Below the pieces are notes generated by a model that saw only the letters and a program-made list of their open reading frames with translations, had not been told where the DNA came from and searched no databases. DNA of 64,000 nucleotides from Hyphomonas beringensis (GTDB taxonomy: Bacteria; Pseudomonadota; Alphaproteobacteria; Caulobacterales; Hyphomonadaceae), in the NCBI RefSeq assembly GCF_000682755.1, contig NZ_AWFF01000013.1:1-64000 (forward strand), in the 5' to 3' direction. Positions 1-9,193 of the stretch are shown here, piece by piece (within the stretch, counting starts at the first letter, position 1; every line of letters starts with the position of its first letter). The position numbers and the translations under genes were made by a program.

Positions 1-2258
1 AACCCAGCCGATACCGGCGGGTTCTCATTATTTTTATCTTCTGCCGTAAGCTGAGGGATCTCACTGGAGAGGGTATCATGCGGCAGCCATACCCTCACAC
101 GCGCCCCGCGCAGTTCGTCGAGACGATTCTGCAGCGATATAGAGCCACCGTGATCGGCAATAATCCTGTTCACAATCGCGAGCCCCAGCCCTGTACCCTT
201 CTCCCGAGTGGTGACATAGGGCTCCAGCAATCTGTCGCGCGTATCCTCAGGGAATCCTGGACCATTATCCTCAATGGTGATTTCGATACCCGCATCATTC
301 TGATCCAGAGTGACCCGAATGTTGCCCTGAACTTCCATGTCTTCAGGCATGCCCTCAATGGCCTCAGCTGCGTTCTTGAGCAAATTGCCCAAGGCCTGAC
401 CGATCAGCCTTTCATCGCCCAGATAGCGGACTTCTTCATCATTGCACTCAAAGCTGACATTGATATCCGGCGTCACAACGCCTTGTGAAAAACTAGTCGC
501 CTGCAACAGCGCCTTCATGTCGAACACATCGGCACTCGGCTTTGGCATCCGCGCAAAGGAAGAGAACTCCTCCACCATGCGGCCAATATCTCCGACCTGA
601 CGCAGGATGGTCTCGATACAGCGATCAAACACACCATCATGATCATCAATCTTACTGGCATATCGCCTGCGAATACGCTCCGTAGACAGCATGATTGGCG
701 TTAGCGGATTACGGATCTCGTGAGCAATCCGGCGCGCCACATCGCGCCAGGCAAGTTGGCGCTGAGCATTCACGAGGCGGGTCGTATCGTCAAAGGTTAG
801 AACACAACCGCCAGTCGGGTCTGGTGCCGTTTTCAGGCGGAAGTGCCGGATACTACCATTGCGGTTTATATCAATCGAGGCATCAACAGGCGCACCATGT
901 TCCAGAGTGTCCTTCACATAGCGTACAAAATCCGGAGCCACATCCTGCAGTTTCTCACCCGGCATGATTTCATTGATGCTGAGCAGATCGCCTGCTGAGC
1001 GGTTGGCCAGCGTGACTATCATCTCCGGGTCCATCCGGATCACACCCGCGCTGACCTCCGCGAGTAGCGTCTCGACAAACTTGCGCCGGTCTTCCTCAAC
1101 CTCGCGCGCGCTGATCAAGGCGTGGCGCTGCTCAGACAATTGCTCCGTCATCGCATTAAATGAATGACTAAGCGCGTAGACTTCATCCTTCGGGCCTGTA
1201 ACTGGCACGCGTACCGTCAAATCCCCATCGCGCACAGCATGCGCCGCTGTTGCAAGCCGCCCAATCGGTCCGGTCACGCGGCCTGCAGCTTCAAGGCCGA
1301 GACGTCCCGCCAGCAGCAAGACAAGCGCAGCAATCTGCGCATAGCCGATCGCAAAGATCGTCTGCAGACGTCCGCCTTGCCGTTTGGCATTGTTGTATTG
1401 AATGATTTCAGCTTCAGCTTCGCGCAGACGCACAGCGGCGTTACGATCAAAGTTCTTCACTGTGTAGATATAGCCGTCGACGGGCTCAGAAATCTTGATG
1501 ATGGCCGTCGCGATGCCGCGATTCTCGTAAAGCGTTGTCGCAATCTCTCCCTTGTCTGCCTCCTCAAAGGCAGATGCCGGCGGCGGAATCAAAATCGCAT
1601 CCTGCACGCTTTCCTGAGCAAGCAGTTCAACACCGTCAGCGCCAAGGATTGCAATGGTGATAAAATCCCGGAAGGCAAGTTCGGAGCGAAGCCCCTCCGC
1701 AAAGGTCGCAGACGCTTCTGAGGTCAGCGTCAGCTGGCCATCCTCATCAGACATGCGCGCTTCCACTTCACGTGCGAAATTCTCCACATCGAGTGCCGCA
1801 AGACGAAGATCAGCGTCGAAGGTCGTCTCGAAATTGTCGACATAATTACGGAAGATTTCCGCGTTCTTCTCCATCACAGAGTCGACACGCTCACCCAGCC
1901 ATTTATCGATACCCTGCGTAAAAACAGCTCCCAGGAACACAGCTACAATTGCTGAGGGCACAAGCGCCGAGAAGCCAAACAGCATCACAAAACGACGCGC
2001 CAGCCGGCCCCTGCCTTCCCCTTCACTACCGGACTGAATCGACAGGTACTCGCGCACCACAATCGTGGTCAGGACGATGATGACAACGAAATTGAGAGCC
2101 AGCAGCCAAGGCGTTGCACCCGCAGTCGGATTATCGGGATCAACACCCGAGATCGCCATAAAGGTCGCAAACACCGCCACAAGCGCAGCGATGATGAAAA
2201 GGCCTTCGAAAAGAGCCCAACTTGCCTTTGTAGCTTGCTGACTAAGTGTATTCGACAA
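1..2258 (-). CDS. ntrY: NtrY nitrogen-related sensor histidine kinase (3' end cut by window)
   Basis: Membrane histidine kinase of the NtrY/NtrX pair. An open frame runs to base 1 without a stop, about 752 codons, so it is almost complete. N-terminal hydrophobic segments are followed by a periplasmic stretch, a further membrane segment, HAMP and PAS regions, then the phospho-acceptor H-box (RRIAHEIRNPLTPI) and an ATPase domain with DNGPGF and GTGLGLA motifs. These are the hallmarks of NtrY. The frame is closed upstream by a TAG directly before TTG at 2258, so TTG is the most upstream possible start; the first ATG would remove the first membrane helix. It lies 108 bases downstream of ntrC, as in Caulobacter and rhizobia, and ntrX would be expected just outside the window. 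The start is less sure than the identity. Confidence 0.9.
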   Translation of the reverse strand, partial: MSNTLSQQATKASWALFEGLFIIAALVAVFATFMAISGVDPDNPTAGATPWLLALNFVVIIVLTTIVVREYLSIQSGSEGEGRGRLARRFVMLFGFSALVPSAIVAVFLGAVFTQGIDKWLGERVDSVMEKNAEIFRNYVDNFETTFDADLRLAALDVENFAREVEARMSDEDGQLTLTSEASATFAEGLRSELAFRDFITIAILGADGVELLAQESVQDAILIPPPASAFEEADKGEIATTLYENRGIATAIIKISEPVDGYIYTVKNFDRNAAVRLREAEAEIIQYNNAKRQGGRLQTIFAIGYAQIAALVLLLAGRLGLEAAGRVTGPIGRLATAAHAVRDGDLTVRVPVTGPKDEVYALSHSFNAMTEQLSEQRHALISAREVEEDRRKFVETLLAEVSAGVIRMDPEMIVTLANRSAGDLLSINEIMPGEKLQDVAPDFVRYVKDTLEHGAPVDASIDINRNGSIRHFRLKTAPDPTGGCVLTFDDTTRLVNAQRQLAWRDVARRIAHEIRNPLTPIMLSTERIRRRYASKIDDHDGVFDRCIETILRQVGDIGRMVEEFSSFARMPKPSADVFDMKALLQATSFSQGVVTPDINVSFECNDEEVRYLGDERLIGQALGNLLKNAAEAIEGMPEDMEVQGNIRVTLDQNDAGIEITIEDNGPGFPEDTRDRLLEPYVTTREKGTGLGLAIVNRIIADHGGSISLQNRLDELRGARVRVWLPHDTLSSEIPQLTAEDKNNENPPVSAG

Positions 2259-2366
2259 CTACACACCGCTGGAACATGGCCACCCCGGCCCGTTGCATAA
2301 GGGAAACACATGCGTGCCCTCAACGCAACAGTGAGGCATTTAAGCCACACTCAGCTGAGTCGTCAA

Positions 2367-3743
2367 TTAGTCTTCTGCAATGCCGAGTGCGTTGATCTTC
2401 GCTCTTAGGGTGTTCCTGTTCATGCCAAGGAGTTGCGCCGCCTTCACCTTGTTGCCCGCCGTAACAGACAGGGCCAAACGGATCAGCGGCCGCTCAACCT
2501 GATCAATAACGCTCGAATAGACAGACGAATCGTCTTCTTCGCCACTCGCGATCAGATCGCCCATTATGTAGCGGTGCAACAGGGTCTCGATGTCCTTCTC
2601 GAACCCGGCGCTGGAGCCCTTCTGCTCGCTGGCACCAGCTCTCAGCTCCCGCTCCACATCGCGCAAAGTGATCGTCTCATCAGGGCATAGGACAGCCAGA
2701 CGCAAAACCAAATTCTCCAGCTCGCGGACATTCCCTGGCCAGTCATAGGCGGTAAGCAGATCGAGCGCGGATTTGTCAAAGCTCTTGGCGGCAAGTCCCT
2801 GACGCTGCGCGCGGATCAGGAAAGCGCGGGCCAGTTCCGGGATGTCTTCTTTGCGCAGACGCAGCGGCGGCATGGTCAAGCGCACAACGTTCAGCCGATA
2901 GTAAAGGTCTTCCCGGAACTTTCCATCATCAACCAATCGGCCAAGGTTTCGGCGCGTGGAGGCAATGATGCGTGCCCCACTGGAATCCCGCATCAGCTTG
3001 ACCAGCTGCGTCTGCGCTTCTGCCGGCAAGTCGCCAATTTCGTCCAGGTAGAGCGTCCCACCCTTCTGGTGCACCGCGCCCTGCTCACCATTCGCGCCGA
3101 ACAGCTGGCGATTGATTTCGGATGCTGGCAAAGCTGCCAGGTCCAGCGCGACGAACTTGCCCTCTTTGGCATCCCCCAATTGGTGGATGGCGCGCGCCGC
3201 AAGCTCCTTGCCCGTGCCGCTTTCGCCTTCAATCAGGACCGTCAGATCTGTATTCATCACCTTGGCGATGATGCGGTAGACTTCCTGCATTGCATCCGAG
3301 CGCCCAATGAGCGGCAACCCCGCATCGCTGATGGCCTTCTGCGATTCAGGATTTATCGAGCGCGCAGAAACCTTTGGCTGAGATTTCAAGGCGCGCTGCA
3401 CCAGTCCCGATAGCATGTCGATGTCGAACGGCTTCGGCAGATAATCAAAGGCGCCATGCTGGGCGGCAGAGGCCGCGGTCAGGATTGTGTTCTGGCCACT
3501 CATCACAATGAAGGGCAGCTCCGGCCGAGCCAGTTTTAAAGACGGGATCAGATCAAAGATCGATGCGTCACCAAGATACACGTCCGTGACAACCACATCG
3601 CCTTCCCCATTGCGAACCCAGCGCTCAAGCGCTTCCGGAGAGCTGGTTGCACGCACTTCATATCCGGCTGCCACCAATGTCTGGTTCACGATCAGGCGGA
3701 TGCTTGCATCATCTTCGGCAAGCAAGACGGTCTTTTCAGCCAT
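2367..3743 (-). CDS. ntrC: NtrC-family nitrogen response regulator lacking GAFTGA
   Basis: 458-residue response regulator. The receiver domain (1-120) has acidic D11/D12, phospho-acceptor D54 and K104, as in NtrC. The AAA+ domain follows, with Walker A GESGTGKE at 173-180, Walker B LYLDEIGDLP near 231-240, and the arginine-finger and sensor region FREDLYYRLNVV. The C-terminal Fis-type helix-turn-helix ends in AAQLLGMNRNTLRAKI. The GAFTGA loop that contacts sigma54 is absent: after LFG comes ANGEQGAVHQKGG (residues 217-229). Rhodobacter capsulatus and Caulobacter NtrC also lack this loop. The start chosen is the ATG with GAGGAA upstream, 4 bases after the ntrB stop; the longer frame to 3827 runs back into ntrB. 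It is cotranscribed with ntrB and partnered by it. Confidence 0.93.
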   Translation of the reverse strand: MAEKTVLLAEDDASIRLIVNQTLVAAGYEVRATSSPEALERWVRNGEGDVVVTDVYLGDASIFDLIPSLKLARPELPFIVMSGQNTILTAASAAQHGAFDYLPKPFDIDMLSGLVQRALKSQPKVSARSINPESQKAISDAGLPLIGRSDAMQEVYRIIAKVMNTDLTVLIEGESGTGKELAARAIHQLGDAKEGKFVALDLAALPASEINRQLFGANGEQGAVHQKGGTLYLDEIGDLPAEAQTQLVKLMRDSSGARIIASTRRNLGRLVDDGKFREDLYYRLNVVRLTMPPLRLRKEDIPELARAFLIRAQRQGLAAKSFDKSALDLLTAYDWPGNVRELENLVLRLAVLCPDETITLRDVERELRAGASEQKGSSAGFEKDIETLLHRYIMGDLIASGEEDDSSVYSSVIDQVERPLIRLALSVTAGNKVKAAQLLGMNRNTLRAKINALGIAED

Positions 3744-3747
3744 GAAC

Positions 3748-4812
3748 TTATTCCTCTGTGCCAAGCGGCAGTAAAACTGCAAAACGTGTAGAGCCCGGGA
3801 CACTGTCGACCCGGATTTGCCCGCCATGGGCGGTGATGACTTCCTTCACAATCGACAGGCCAAGGCCGCGGGCGCCCGACTTGCTGCTCTGGAAAACTTC
3901 GAAAATCGTGCTCTGACGGTGCCGCGGAATGCCGCGACCATTGTCTTCAACAGACACCAGCATGGCTCGGCGCAGGCCAGAGCCAAGACGTGCCTGCCGA
4001 AAAGAGAGACCCGCCGCATATGAGGTACGAACCGTGACCTTTCCCGAAGCGCCCTCTTCACTGGCCGCCTCAGCTGCGTTGCGGATCAAGTTCTGGAAAG
4101 CCTGCTGAAGGTGGTCTGAATCGCCCATCAATTGCGGAAGGGACGGATCGAAATCCCGCTTGAACTCGACCTGCGATCCCATGGCAGCCTGTTCCGACGC
4201 CAAGACGCGATCAAGGACAGCGTGAATGTTGAACGGCTCCATCTGTGGCGCTGAGAACAGCTCAAAGGCCGACAGGCGGTTAACAAGGCGCTCTATACGC
4301 CGTGCCTCTTCTTTGATGATCTCCAACAGCTCCGCCTGACCATCGACGCCATGGCGTTCCAGCAACTGCGCCGCGCCAATTATGCCACCCAGCGGGTTCT
4401 TCACTTCATGCCCCAGAATGCGCCCAAAGCCGGCCACCCCTGCGGCGGAGTCATTGGCGTCACGCGTAGCGGCCTCGCACAGGGCGATCATGTAGCCATT
4501 ATCATCTGTTGTCCGCACCCAGATGTCGCAAATCTGGCGGGACAATAGCCCAGGACCACTGACCGGCGTGCCTGGGGCGGCAATGTCCCCTACCGTTCTT
4601 TGCACACGGTCCAGCAACTCGAATACAGGCGAGTCATGATAGACAATCTCGCTGAGCGGCTTGCCCTTCATTGCGCGGCGAGAAAGTTGAAGCAGGCTCT
4701 CGCAAGCTGCGTTCACCTCAATGATGCGCCGCCGCTCGTCTACAAGCATCAACGCAATCGGAGACAAGTCTCCCAGTCTTGGCGGAGAAAGTGTCGTATT
4801 CGTTGCCATCAC
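3748..4812 (-). CDS. ntrB: NtrB nitrogen sensor histidine kinase
   Basis: Cytoplasmic 354-residue kinase/phosphatase that phosphorylates NtrC under nitrogen limitation and is controlled by PII. A PAS domain (about 12-115) is followed by a HisKA domain with H135 in GHEVKNPLGG, then an ATPase domain with NLIRNAAEA, DNGRGI and GLGLSIVKEV motifs. The length fits the family and no membrane helix is seen. Its start codon overlaps the dusB stop by 4 bases (ATGA) and its stop is 4 bases from ntrC, so the three genes form a translationally coupled operon. This is the classic alphaproteobacterial dusB(nifR3)-ntrB-ntrC arrangement. Confidence 0.95.
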   Translation of the reverse strand: MMATNTTLSPPRLGDLSPIALMLVDERRRIIEVNAACESLLQLSRRAMKGKPLSEIVYHDSPVFELLDRVQRTVGDIAAPGTPVSGPGLLSRQICDIWVRTTDDNGYMIALCEAATRDANDSAAGVAGFGRILGHEVKNPLGGIIGAAQLLERHGVDGQAELLEIIKEEARRIERLVNRLSAFELFSAPQMEPFNIHAVLDRVLASEQAAMGSQVEFKRDFDPSLPQLMGDSDHLQQAFQNLIRNAAEAASEEGASGKVTVRTSYAAGLSFRQARLGSGLRRAMLVSVEDNGRGIPRHRQSTIFEVFQSSKSGARGLGLSIVKEVITAHGGQIRVDSVPGSTRFAVLLPLGTEE

Positions 4813-5798
4813 ACAGGCTCCATTTCCCGGGACATTGCATAGGCATCCCGCAGGCCAATCACGAGGTCAGTCACATTATCGATCTGACAGAGACGGGACC
4901 GGAGCGCGCGGCGCTCTGATAGTTCCATCGACATGTCCAGCGCATCAATTGCCGCAGAGATATGCTTGCGGACCGTTCGAATACCCAACAGCTCTCCATA
5001 CAGTTCAACACTGTCAAAAACCTGCTCAATCAGGCTGTCCTGTTGATCCGGTAGCGAAGGGGTCTGGTATGCGCGTCCCTCCAACTGAGCCGCGATCTGA
5101 CCGGGCAGCCAGGGTTGCCCCATCGCCGCCCGGCCGACCATTACCCCATGCGCGCCGGATTGCTCCAGCGCAGCACGGGCGTCCCCCACGGACGCAATAT
5201 CTCCATTGACGATCACCGGAACTGACACGGCCTGCACAGTGTCAGACACCCGCTTCCAGTCCGCCTGCCCCTTGTAGAACTGGCACCGTGTCCGGCCGTG
5301 CACCGTGATCATCTGAACCCCCAGACGCTCTGCCTCGACGGCAAGTTCTGGCGCATTCAGCATGTCATGATCCCAGCCAAGTCGCATCTTCAGTGTCACT
5401 GGTATGCCTTCGGCTCCCTCAAGCGCAGCTGAAATGATGTCCAGCGCCAGTGGAAGATCGCGCATCAGAGCGGAGCCAGACTGCCCGCCTGTCACCTGGC
5501 GAGACGGGCAACCCATATTGATGTCGATGACATCGACGCCAGTATCCCGCAGCAATTGTGCACCTGCGAACATGTCTTCGGGGCGACGAGCCGCCAACTG
5601 CACGATCCAGGAAGCCTCTCCTTCATGCCGGCAAACACGCCGCACCACGTCAGGACGCGCCGTTGCCAGCATCTCTCCAGCAACCATTTCAGAGACAACT
5701 GCACGTGCCCCAAAGCGCACTGCCTGCCGACGCATGGGCGCATCGGTGGCGCCGGACATCGGCGCGAGCCATACTCTGGGTGCTCGAAATTTAATCAT
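4809..5798 (-). CDS. dusB: tRNA-dihydrouridine synthase DusB (NifR3)
   Basis: FMN enzyme that reduces uridine to dihydrouridine in the tRNA D-loop. The 329-residue TIM-barrel protein begins MIKFRAPRVWLAPMSGATDAP. It carries the catalytic cysteine in INMGCPSRQVTGGQSGSALM and the FMN/tRNA-contact signatures TVHGRTR and VIVNGDI. I chose the ATG at 5798 because it matches the usual DusB N terminus; an ATG at 5822 would add 8 residues, and the frame upstream of that is unrelated to the family. It is the first gene of the ntr operon, overlapping ntrB by 4 bases and divergent from ispDF. A candidate NtrC box lies 36 bases upstream. Confidence 0.94.
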   Translation of the reverse strand: MIKFRAPRVWLAPMSGATDAPMRRQAVRFGARAVVSEMVAGEMLATARPDVVRRVCRHEGEASWIVQLAARRPEDMFAGAQLLRDTGVDVIDINMGCPSRQVTGGQSGSALMRDLPLALDIISAALEGAEGIPVTLKMRLGWDHDMLNAPELAVEAERLGVQMITVHGRTRCQFYKGQADWKRVSDTVQAVSVPVIVNGDIASVGDARAALEQSGAHGVMVGRAAMGQPWLPGQIAAQLEGRAYQTPSLPDQQDSLIEQVFDSVELYGELLGIRTVRKHISAAIDALDMSMELSERRALRSRLCQIDNVTDLVIGLRDAYAMSREMEPV

Positions 5799-5833
5799 TT
5801 GACCATCTTTCCATTTTTTCATCTTTTCGCAAG

Positions 5834-5850
5834 TGCACAATATGCGTGCA
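5834..5850. promoter_or_regulatory. Candidate NtrC-binding dyad upstream of dusB-ntrBCY
   Basis: The sequence TGCAC-AATATGC-GTGCA is a perfect 5-7-5 dyad matching the NtrC enhancer form TGCAC-N7-GTGCA. It lies in the dusB/ispDF divergent region, 36 bases upstream of the dusB ATG and 66 bases from ispDF. Its position suggests Ntr autoregulation. The assignment rests on sequence alone. Confidence 0.55.
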
Positions 5851-5915
5851 GGTGCATTCCGAGCCGCCGATTTGCAGTATAGCCACACGTCCAGTCCTCC
5901 CCTAGAAGGCGGCGC

Positions 5916-7052
5916 ATGAGCAACACAATCGCGATCATTGTGGCCGGCGGACAAGGCCGCCGTGCTGAGACAGCCCTGCCAAAGCAATGGCAGATGCTGA
6001 ATGGAAAGCCCGTTATCAGCTGGTCGATTGAGGCCTTCCTCTCTCACCCCAAAGTCGTTGAAGTGATCGTCGTGACGAGCGCAGACATCCCCAAAAATGT
6101 GGATATGAGCGGCGTAAAGGTCGCCAAGGGCGGTGACACCCGCACGCTCTCGGTAAGAAGCGGCCTTAAGGCAATCTCGTCGCCAGCCGATGACACGGCC
6201 GTTCTGATACATGACGCAGCTCGCCCAGGCCTTACGCATCAGATCATAGATGATCTACTGTCGGCGCTGGAGATATCTGATGCAGCTGCGCCTGCCCTGC
6301 CGGTCCAGGACGCATTGAAGCGTCAGACTGGCGATGCACTGGAGACCGTCTCAAGGGAGGCGCTCTACCGCGTACAAACACCTCAAGCCTTCGCTTATGC
6401 CATGATTACCAGGGCACTGGAAACCGCAACAGATCTGGTTGACGACCTCGCCGCCGTCGAAGCTCAGGGAGCGAATGTGACTTTGGTGAAAGGCTCAGAC
6501 CGTCTACACAAGATCACCTATGCCGAGGACTTTGACATGGTTTCACGCTTGATGGACACACCTCTTGCTCCTGTCAGAATGGGGAGCGGCTTTGATGTTC
6601 ACGCCTTTGAGCCCGGCGATCATGTCACGCTCTGCGGCGTCAAAATCCCGCACGGTGCTCGCCTCAAGGGACACTCCGATGCGGATGCCGCCTGGCACGC
6701 CCTGACCGACGCCATTCTGGGTGCAGTTGCGCTGGGAGATATCGGCGATCACTTCCCGCCCAGTGAGGACCGCTGGAAAGATGCCGATAGCGGCATCTTT
6801 CTGAAGGAAGCCCAGCGCCTGGCCCTGGAAGCTGGCTATGCCATTGCCAATTGCGATATCACCATCATCTGCGAAGCCCCGAAAGTGAAACCCCACCGGG
6901 AAGCGATGCGATTACGAACGGCTGAATTACTAGAGCTCCCCCTCGACGGGATCAGCGTAAAGGCGACCACGACCGAAGGCCTTGGCTTCACCGGTCGTCG
7001 CGAAGGCATCGCCGCCGAGGCCGTTGTTTCTCTCGCCCGCGTGCAAAGCTGA
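5916..7052 (+). CDS. ispDF: Bifunctional IspD/IspF isoprenoid biosynthesis enzyme
   Basis: This 378-residue fusion catalyses two steps of the MEP pathway. The N-terminal IspD half (about 1-215) makes CDP-methylerythritol and shows [12 protein letters not shown] followed by LPKQW, plus HDAARP. The C-terminal IspF half (about 220-378) cyclises CDP-ME-phosphate and starts at [10 protein letters not shown], with metal ligands in DVH and in GHSDAD, then GDIGDHFPP. The fusion is common in alphaproteobacteria. Divergent from dusB. The CinA-type gene lies 68 bases downstream on the same strand and is probably cotranscribed. Confidence 0.96.
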   Translation: MSNTIAIIVAGGQGRRAETALPKQWQMLNGKPVISWSIEAFLSHPKVVEVIVVTSADIPKNVDMSGVKVAKGGDTRTLSVRSGLKAISSPADDTAVLIHDAARPGLTHQIIDDLLSALEISDAAAPALPVQDALKRQTGDALETVSREALYRVQTPQAFAYAMITRALETATDLVDDLAAVEAQGANVTLVKGSDRLHKITYAEDFDMVSRLMDTPLAPVRMGSGFDVHAFEPGDHVTLCGVKIPHGARLKGHSDADAAWHALTDAILGAVALGDIGDHFPPSEDRWKDADSGIFLKEAQRLALEAGYAIANCDITIICEAPKVKPHREAMRLRTAELLELPLDGISVKATTTEGLGFTGRREGIAAEAVVSLARVQS

Positions 7053-7120
7053 CCCCATCCATCGCACATTGGCCAAGTTTGCGTCTTCACGCCAAACAGA
7101 ACTGCCCCTAACCTGTCGTC

Positions 7121-7612
7121 ATGTTTCCAGATCGCCTCCGCAACCTCGCCATGCTTATCCTCGACGACGCCGAACAGGCGCGTCTTCGCATCTGCACCGC
7201 CGAAAGCTGCACAGGAGGCCTGCTTGCTGGCCTGCTGACGGACATACCTGGCAGCTCCGCAGTGTTCGAGAGAGGCTTCGTCACCTACTCAAACCGCGCG
7301 AAAGAAGAAATCCTCGGCATCCCTGGAGACATATTGGCAGACTATGGCGCGGTATCTGAGCCAGTCGCCCGCATGATGGCAGAAGGCGCGCTGGAGGCCA
7401 GCCGAGCGAACATTGCGGTCGCTATTACGGGCGTTGCTGGCCCTGGCGGCGGCACTCCGATGAAACCGGTGGGTACTGTGCATGTTGCCTGCGCGCGTGA
7501 GAACCGAGCCGTTGTGCACGAAATGCTTCAGACGGGTGATATCGGCCGCGAACAGATCCGCCTGGCTGCGATGGAATGCGCGCTGAAGCAGATCCAACTA
7601 CAAATCAGCTAG
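7121..7612 (+). CDS. pncC: CinA C-terminal domain family nicotinamide-nucleotide amidohydrolase
   Basis: 163-residue stand-alone CinA C-terminal domain, the PncC type that deamidates nicotinamide mononucleotide to recycle NAD breakdown products. Diagnostic motifs are [22 protein letters not shown] near the N terminus, FVTYSNRAK, and [13 protein letters not shown]. The N-terminal molybdopterin-binding-like domain of full-length CinA is absent, as in many Proteobacteria. It follows ispDF, and its stop overlaps the convergent COQ10-type gene by 8 bases. Family membership is clear; the in vivo substrate is assumed from the family. Confidence 0.9.
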   Translation: MFPDRLRNLAMLILDDAEQARLRICTAESCTGGLLAGLLTDIPGSSAVFERGFVTYSNRAKEEILGIPGDILADYGAVSEPVARMMAEGALEASRANIAVAITGVAGPGGGTPMKPVGTVHVACARENRAVVHEMLQTGDIGREQIRLAAMECALKQIQLQIS

Positions 7613-8066
7613 CAGGCGATCCGTAGCGACGTCCCGCCTCTGCCATGAAGGCAGAGAGTATCTTGCTGACAGCCAGATCATGATTGGCGGCGGCCAGCAT
7701 TCCGATGAACGGGTTCTTGAAGTCGTAATCTATGTTGAGCGAAATATCGCTGCCATGCTTGTCGGCGGCAAGGATGCGCCATTGCGCCTTCAGCTTGCGG
7801 AAAGGCCCCTTGATAAGGGTCGCCGTTACGACCCCCTCTTCGGGATCGCCCTCAACCCGTGTCGAGAACCGCTCGACGAACCCCTTGAAGCCCACGACAG
7901 CATCACCCACGCAATCAAAGCCACCATCCGGCTTACGCACCTCATCGGAGACGCGCATGGCGGTGATCCATTTAATGAAATCCGGATAGCGCCGGATATC
8001 CGAGACAAGCTCGAAGGCCTGCTCCCCGCTATAGGGGACACGAACGGATTTCGAAAATTGCGGCAT
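7605..8066 (-). CDS. COQ10/RatA-family START-domain protein
   Basis: 153-residue protein of the polyketide-cyclase/START superfamily. It opens with the hallmark of the COQ10/RatA family, [27 protein letters not shown] split over residues 4-30, followed by a beta-rich core and a C-terminal helix. Members bind hydrophobic ligands such as ubiquinone (COQ10); E. coli RatA is described as a ribosome-association toxin, but the alphaproteobacterial proteins are generally read as coenzyme Q-binding. It starts 2 bases after the lipA stop, so the two are an operon. The lipA link favours a respiratory or cofactor role, which is inference. Confidence 0.85.
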   Translation of the reverse strand: MPQFSKSVRVPYSGEQAFELVSDIRRYPDFIKWITAMRVSDEVRKPDGGFDCVGDAVVGFKGFVERFSTRVEGDPEEGVVTATLIKGPFRKLKAQWRILAADKHGSDISLNIDYDFKNPFIGMLAAANHDLAVSKILSAFMAEAGRRYGSPAS

Positions 8067-8068
8067 GC

Positions 8069-9043
8069 CTACTCGGCGGCTGCGAGCTGAGCTTCACGAG
8101 CGGCACGCAGCTGGGCGAAATCTTCCCCTGCATGGTGCGAAGACCGGGTCAGCGGAGAAGCCGAAACCATCAGGAAGCCCTTCGCACGCGCAATCTCCTC
8201 ATACGCCTTGAACTCTTCCGGGGAGACATACCGGTCAATCGCAGCGTGCTTACGCGTCGGCTGCAGGTATTGCCCAATGGTCAGGAAGTCGACACCGGCA
8301 GAGCGCATGTCGTCCATTACCTGCATGACTTCCTCTTTCGTCTCACCCAGGCCAACCATCAGGCCGGACTTGGTAAACTGGTTCGGATCGCGGTCCTTGA
8401 CCTTCTGAAGCAAGCGCAAAGAGTGGAAATACCGCGCACCCGGACGAATCGAGAGGTACAGGCGCGGAACAGTTTCAAGATTGTGGTTGAACACATCCGG
8501 CTTGGCGTCGATCACTCGGTTTTCCCAGCCATCCTTACGCAGGAAGTCCGGCGTGAGGATCTCGACCGTTGTCCCTGGAGCGGCAGCGCGAATCGCCTCG
8601 ATCGTACTGACGAAGTGCATGGCTCCGCCATCTGTCAGGTCATCACGGTCCACCGAGGTGATCACGACGTGCTGAAGCCCCATCTCGGCGACAGCTTCGG
8701 CTACACGGCGTGGCTCGTCTTCATCAACGCGGCCAGGCGTCAGCGGCTTGCCTGTGGAGACATTGCAGAAACTGCAGGCGCGGGTGCAGATCTCACCCAA
8801 AATCATCATGGTTGCGTGCTTTTTATCCCAGCACTCACCGATATTAGGACAGCCCGCTTCCTCGCAGACTGTGACGAGCCCATTGGACTTCACAATCTGG
8901 CGCGTCTCCGCATAGCCTTGAGAAGTCGGCGCCTTCACCCGAATCCATTCGGGTTTGCGCATCACCGGCGTATCAGGCCGGGACTGCTTTTCCGGGTGGC
9001 GGTGTTTGCGACCCGTGGGGGTAAGATCAATCAGGTTTGCCAT
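8069..9043 (-). CDS. lipA: Lipoyl synthase
   Basis: 324-residue radical-SAM enzyme that inserts two sulfurs into octanoyl groups on lipoyl domains. Two iron-sulfur clusters are visible: the auxiliary cluster cysteines in [12 protein letters not shown] and the radical-SAM motif CTRACSFC. The C-terminal [11 protein letters not shown] contains the conserved RSSH ligand. I chose the ATG at 9043 (MANLIDLTP); the frame continues open to 9205 but that extension would cross the divergent promoter. It is immediately upstream of the COQ10-type gene and divergent from the AMP ligase, with two inverted repeats between them. Confidence 0.96.
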   Translation of the reverse strand: MANLIDLTPTGRKHRHPEKQSRPDTPVMRKPEWIRVKAPTSQGYAETRQIVKSNGLVTVCEEAGCPNIGECWDKKHATMMILGEICTRACSFCNVSTGKPLTPGRVDEDEPRRVAEAVAEMGLQHVVITSVDRDDLTDGGAMHFVSTIEAIRAAAPGTTVEILTPDFLRKDGWENRVIDAKPDVFNHNLETVPRLYLSIRPGARYFHSLRLLQKVKDRDPNQFTKSGLMVGLGETKEEVMQVMDDMRSAGVDFLTIGQYLQPTRKHAAIDRYVSPEEFKAYEEIARAKGFLMVSASPLTRSSHHAGEDFAQLRAAREAQLAAAE

Positions 9044-9083
9044 GGCGCGAAGATGGACTTGAGAGACTGTTACATCAAGGGAA

Positions 9084-9114
9084 ATACACTGCAGAGTGTA
9101 TATGCAAACTTGCA
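9084..9114. promoter_or_regulatory. Two inverted repeats in the lipA / AMP-ligase divergent promoter
   Basis: ATACACT-GCAG-AGTGTAT (9084-9101) has two perfect 7-base arms. It is followed directly by TGCAA-AC-TTGCA (9103-9114), with perfect 5-base arms. Both lie 41-71 bases upstream of lipA and 80-110 bases upstream of the ligase. Their placement suits operators for a dimeric regulator, but no regulator is identified. Confidence 0.45.
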
Positions 9115-9193
9115 ATATAGCTTGCGGCATAGTCCTTAAGTGACAAAATATTACAGAAAGTGAGGCGCCGCCTCGGAGGAAACAAAGGCCAAC

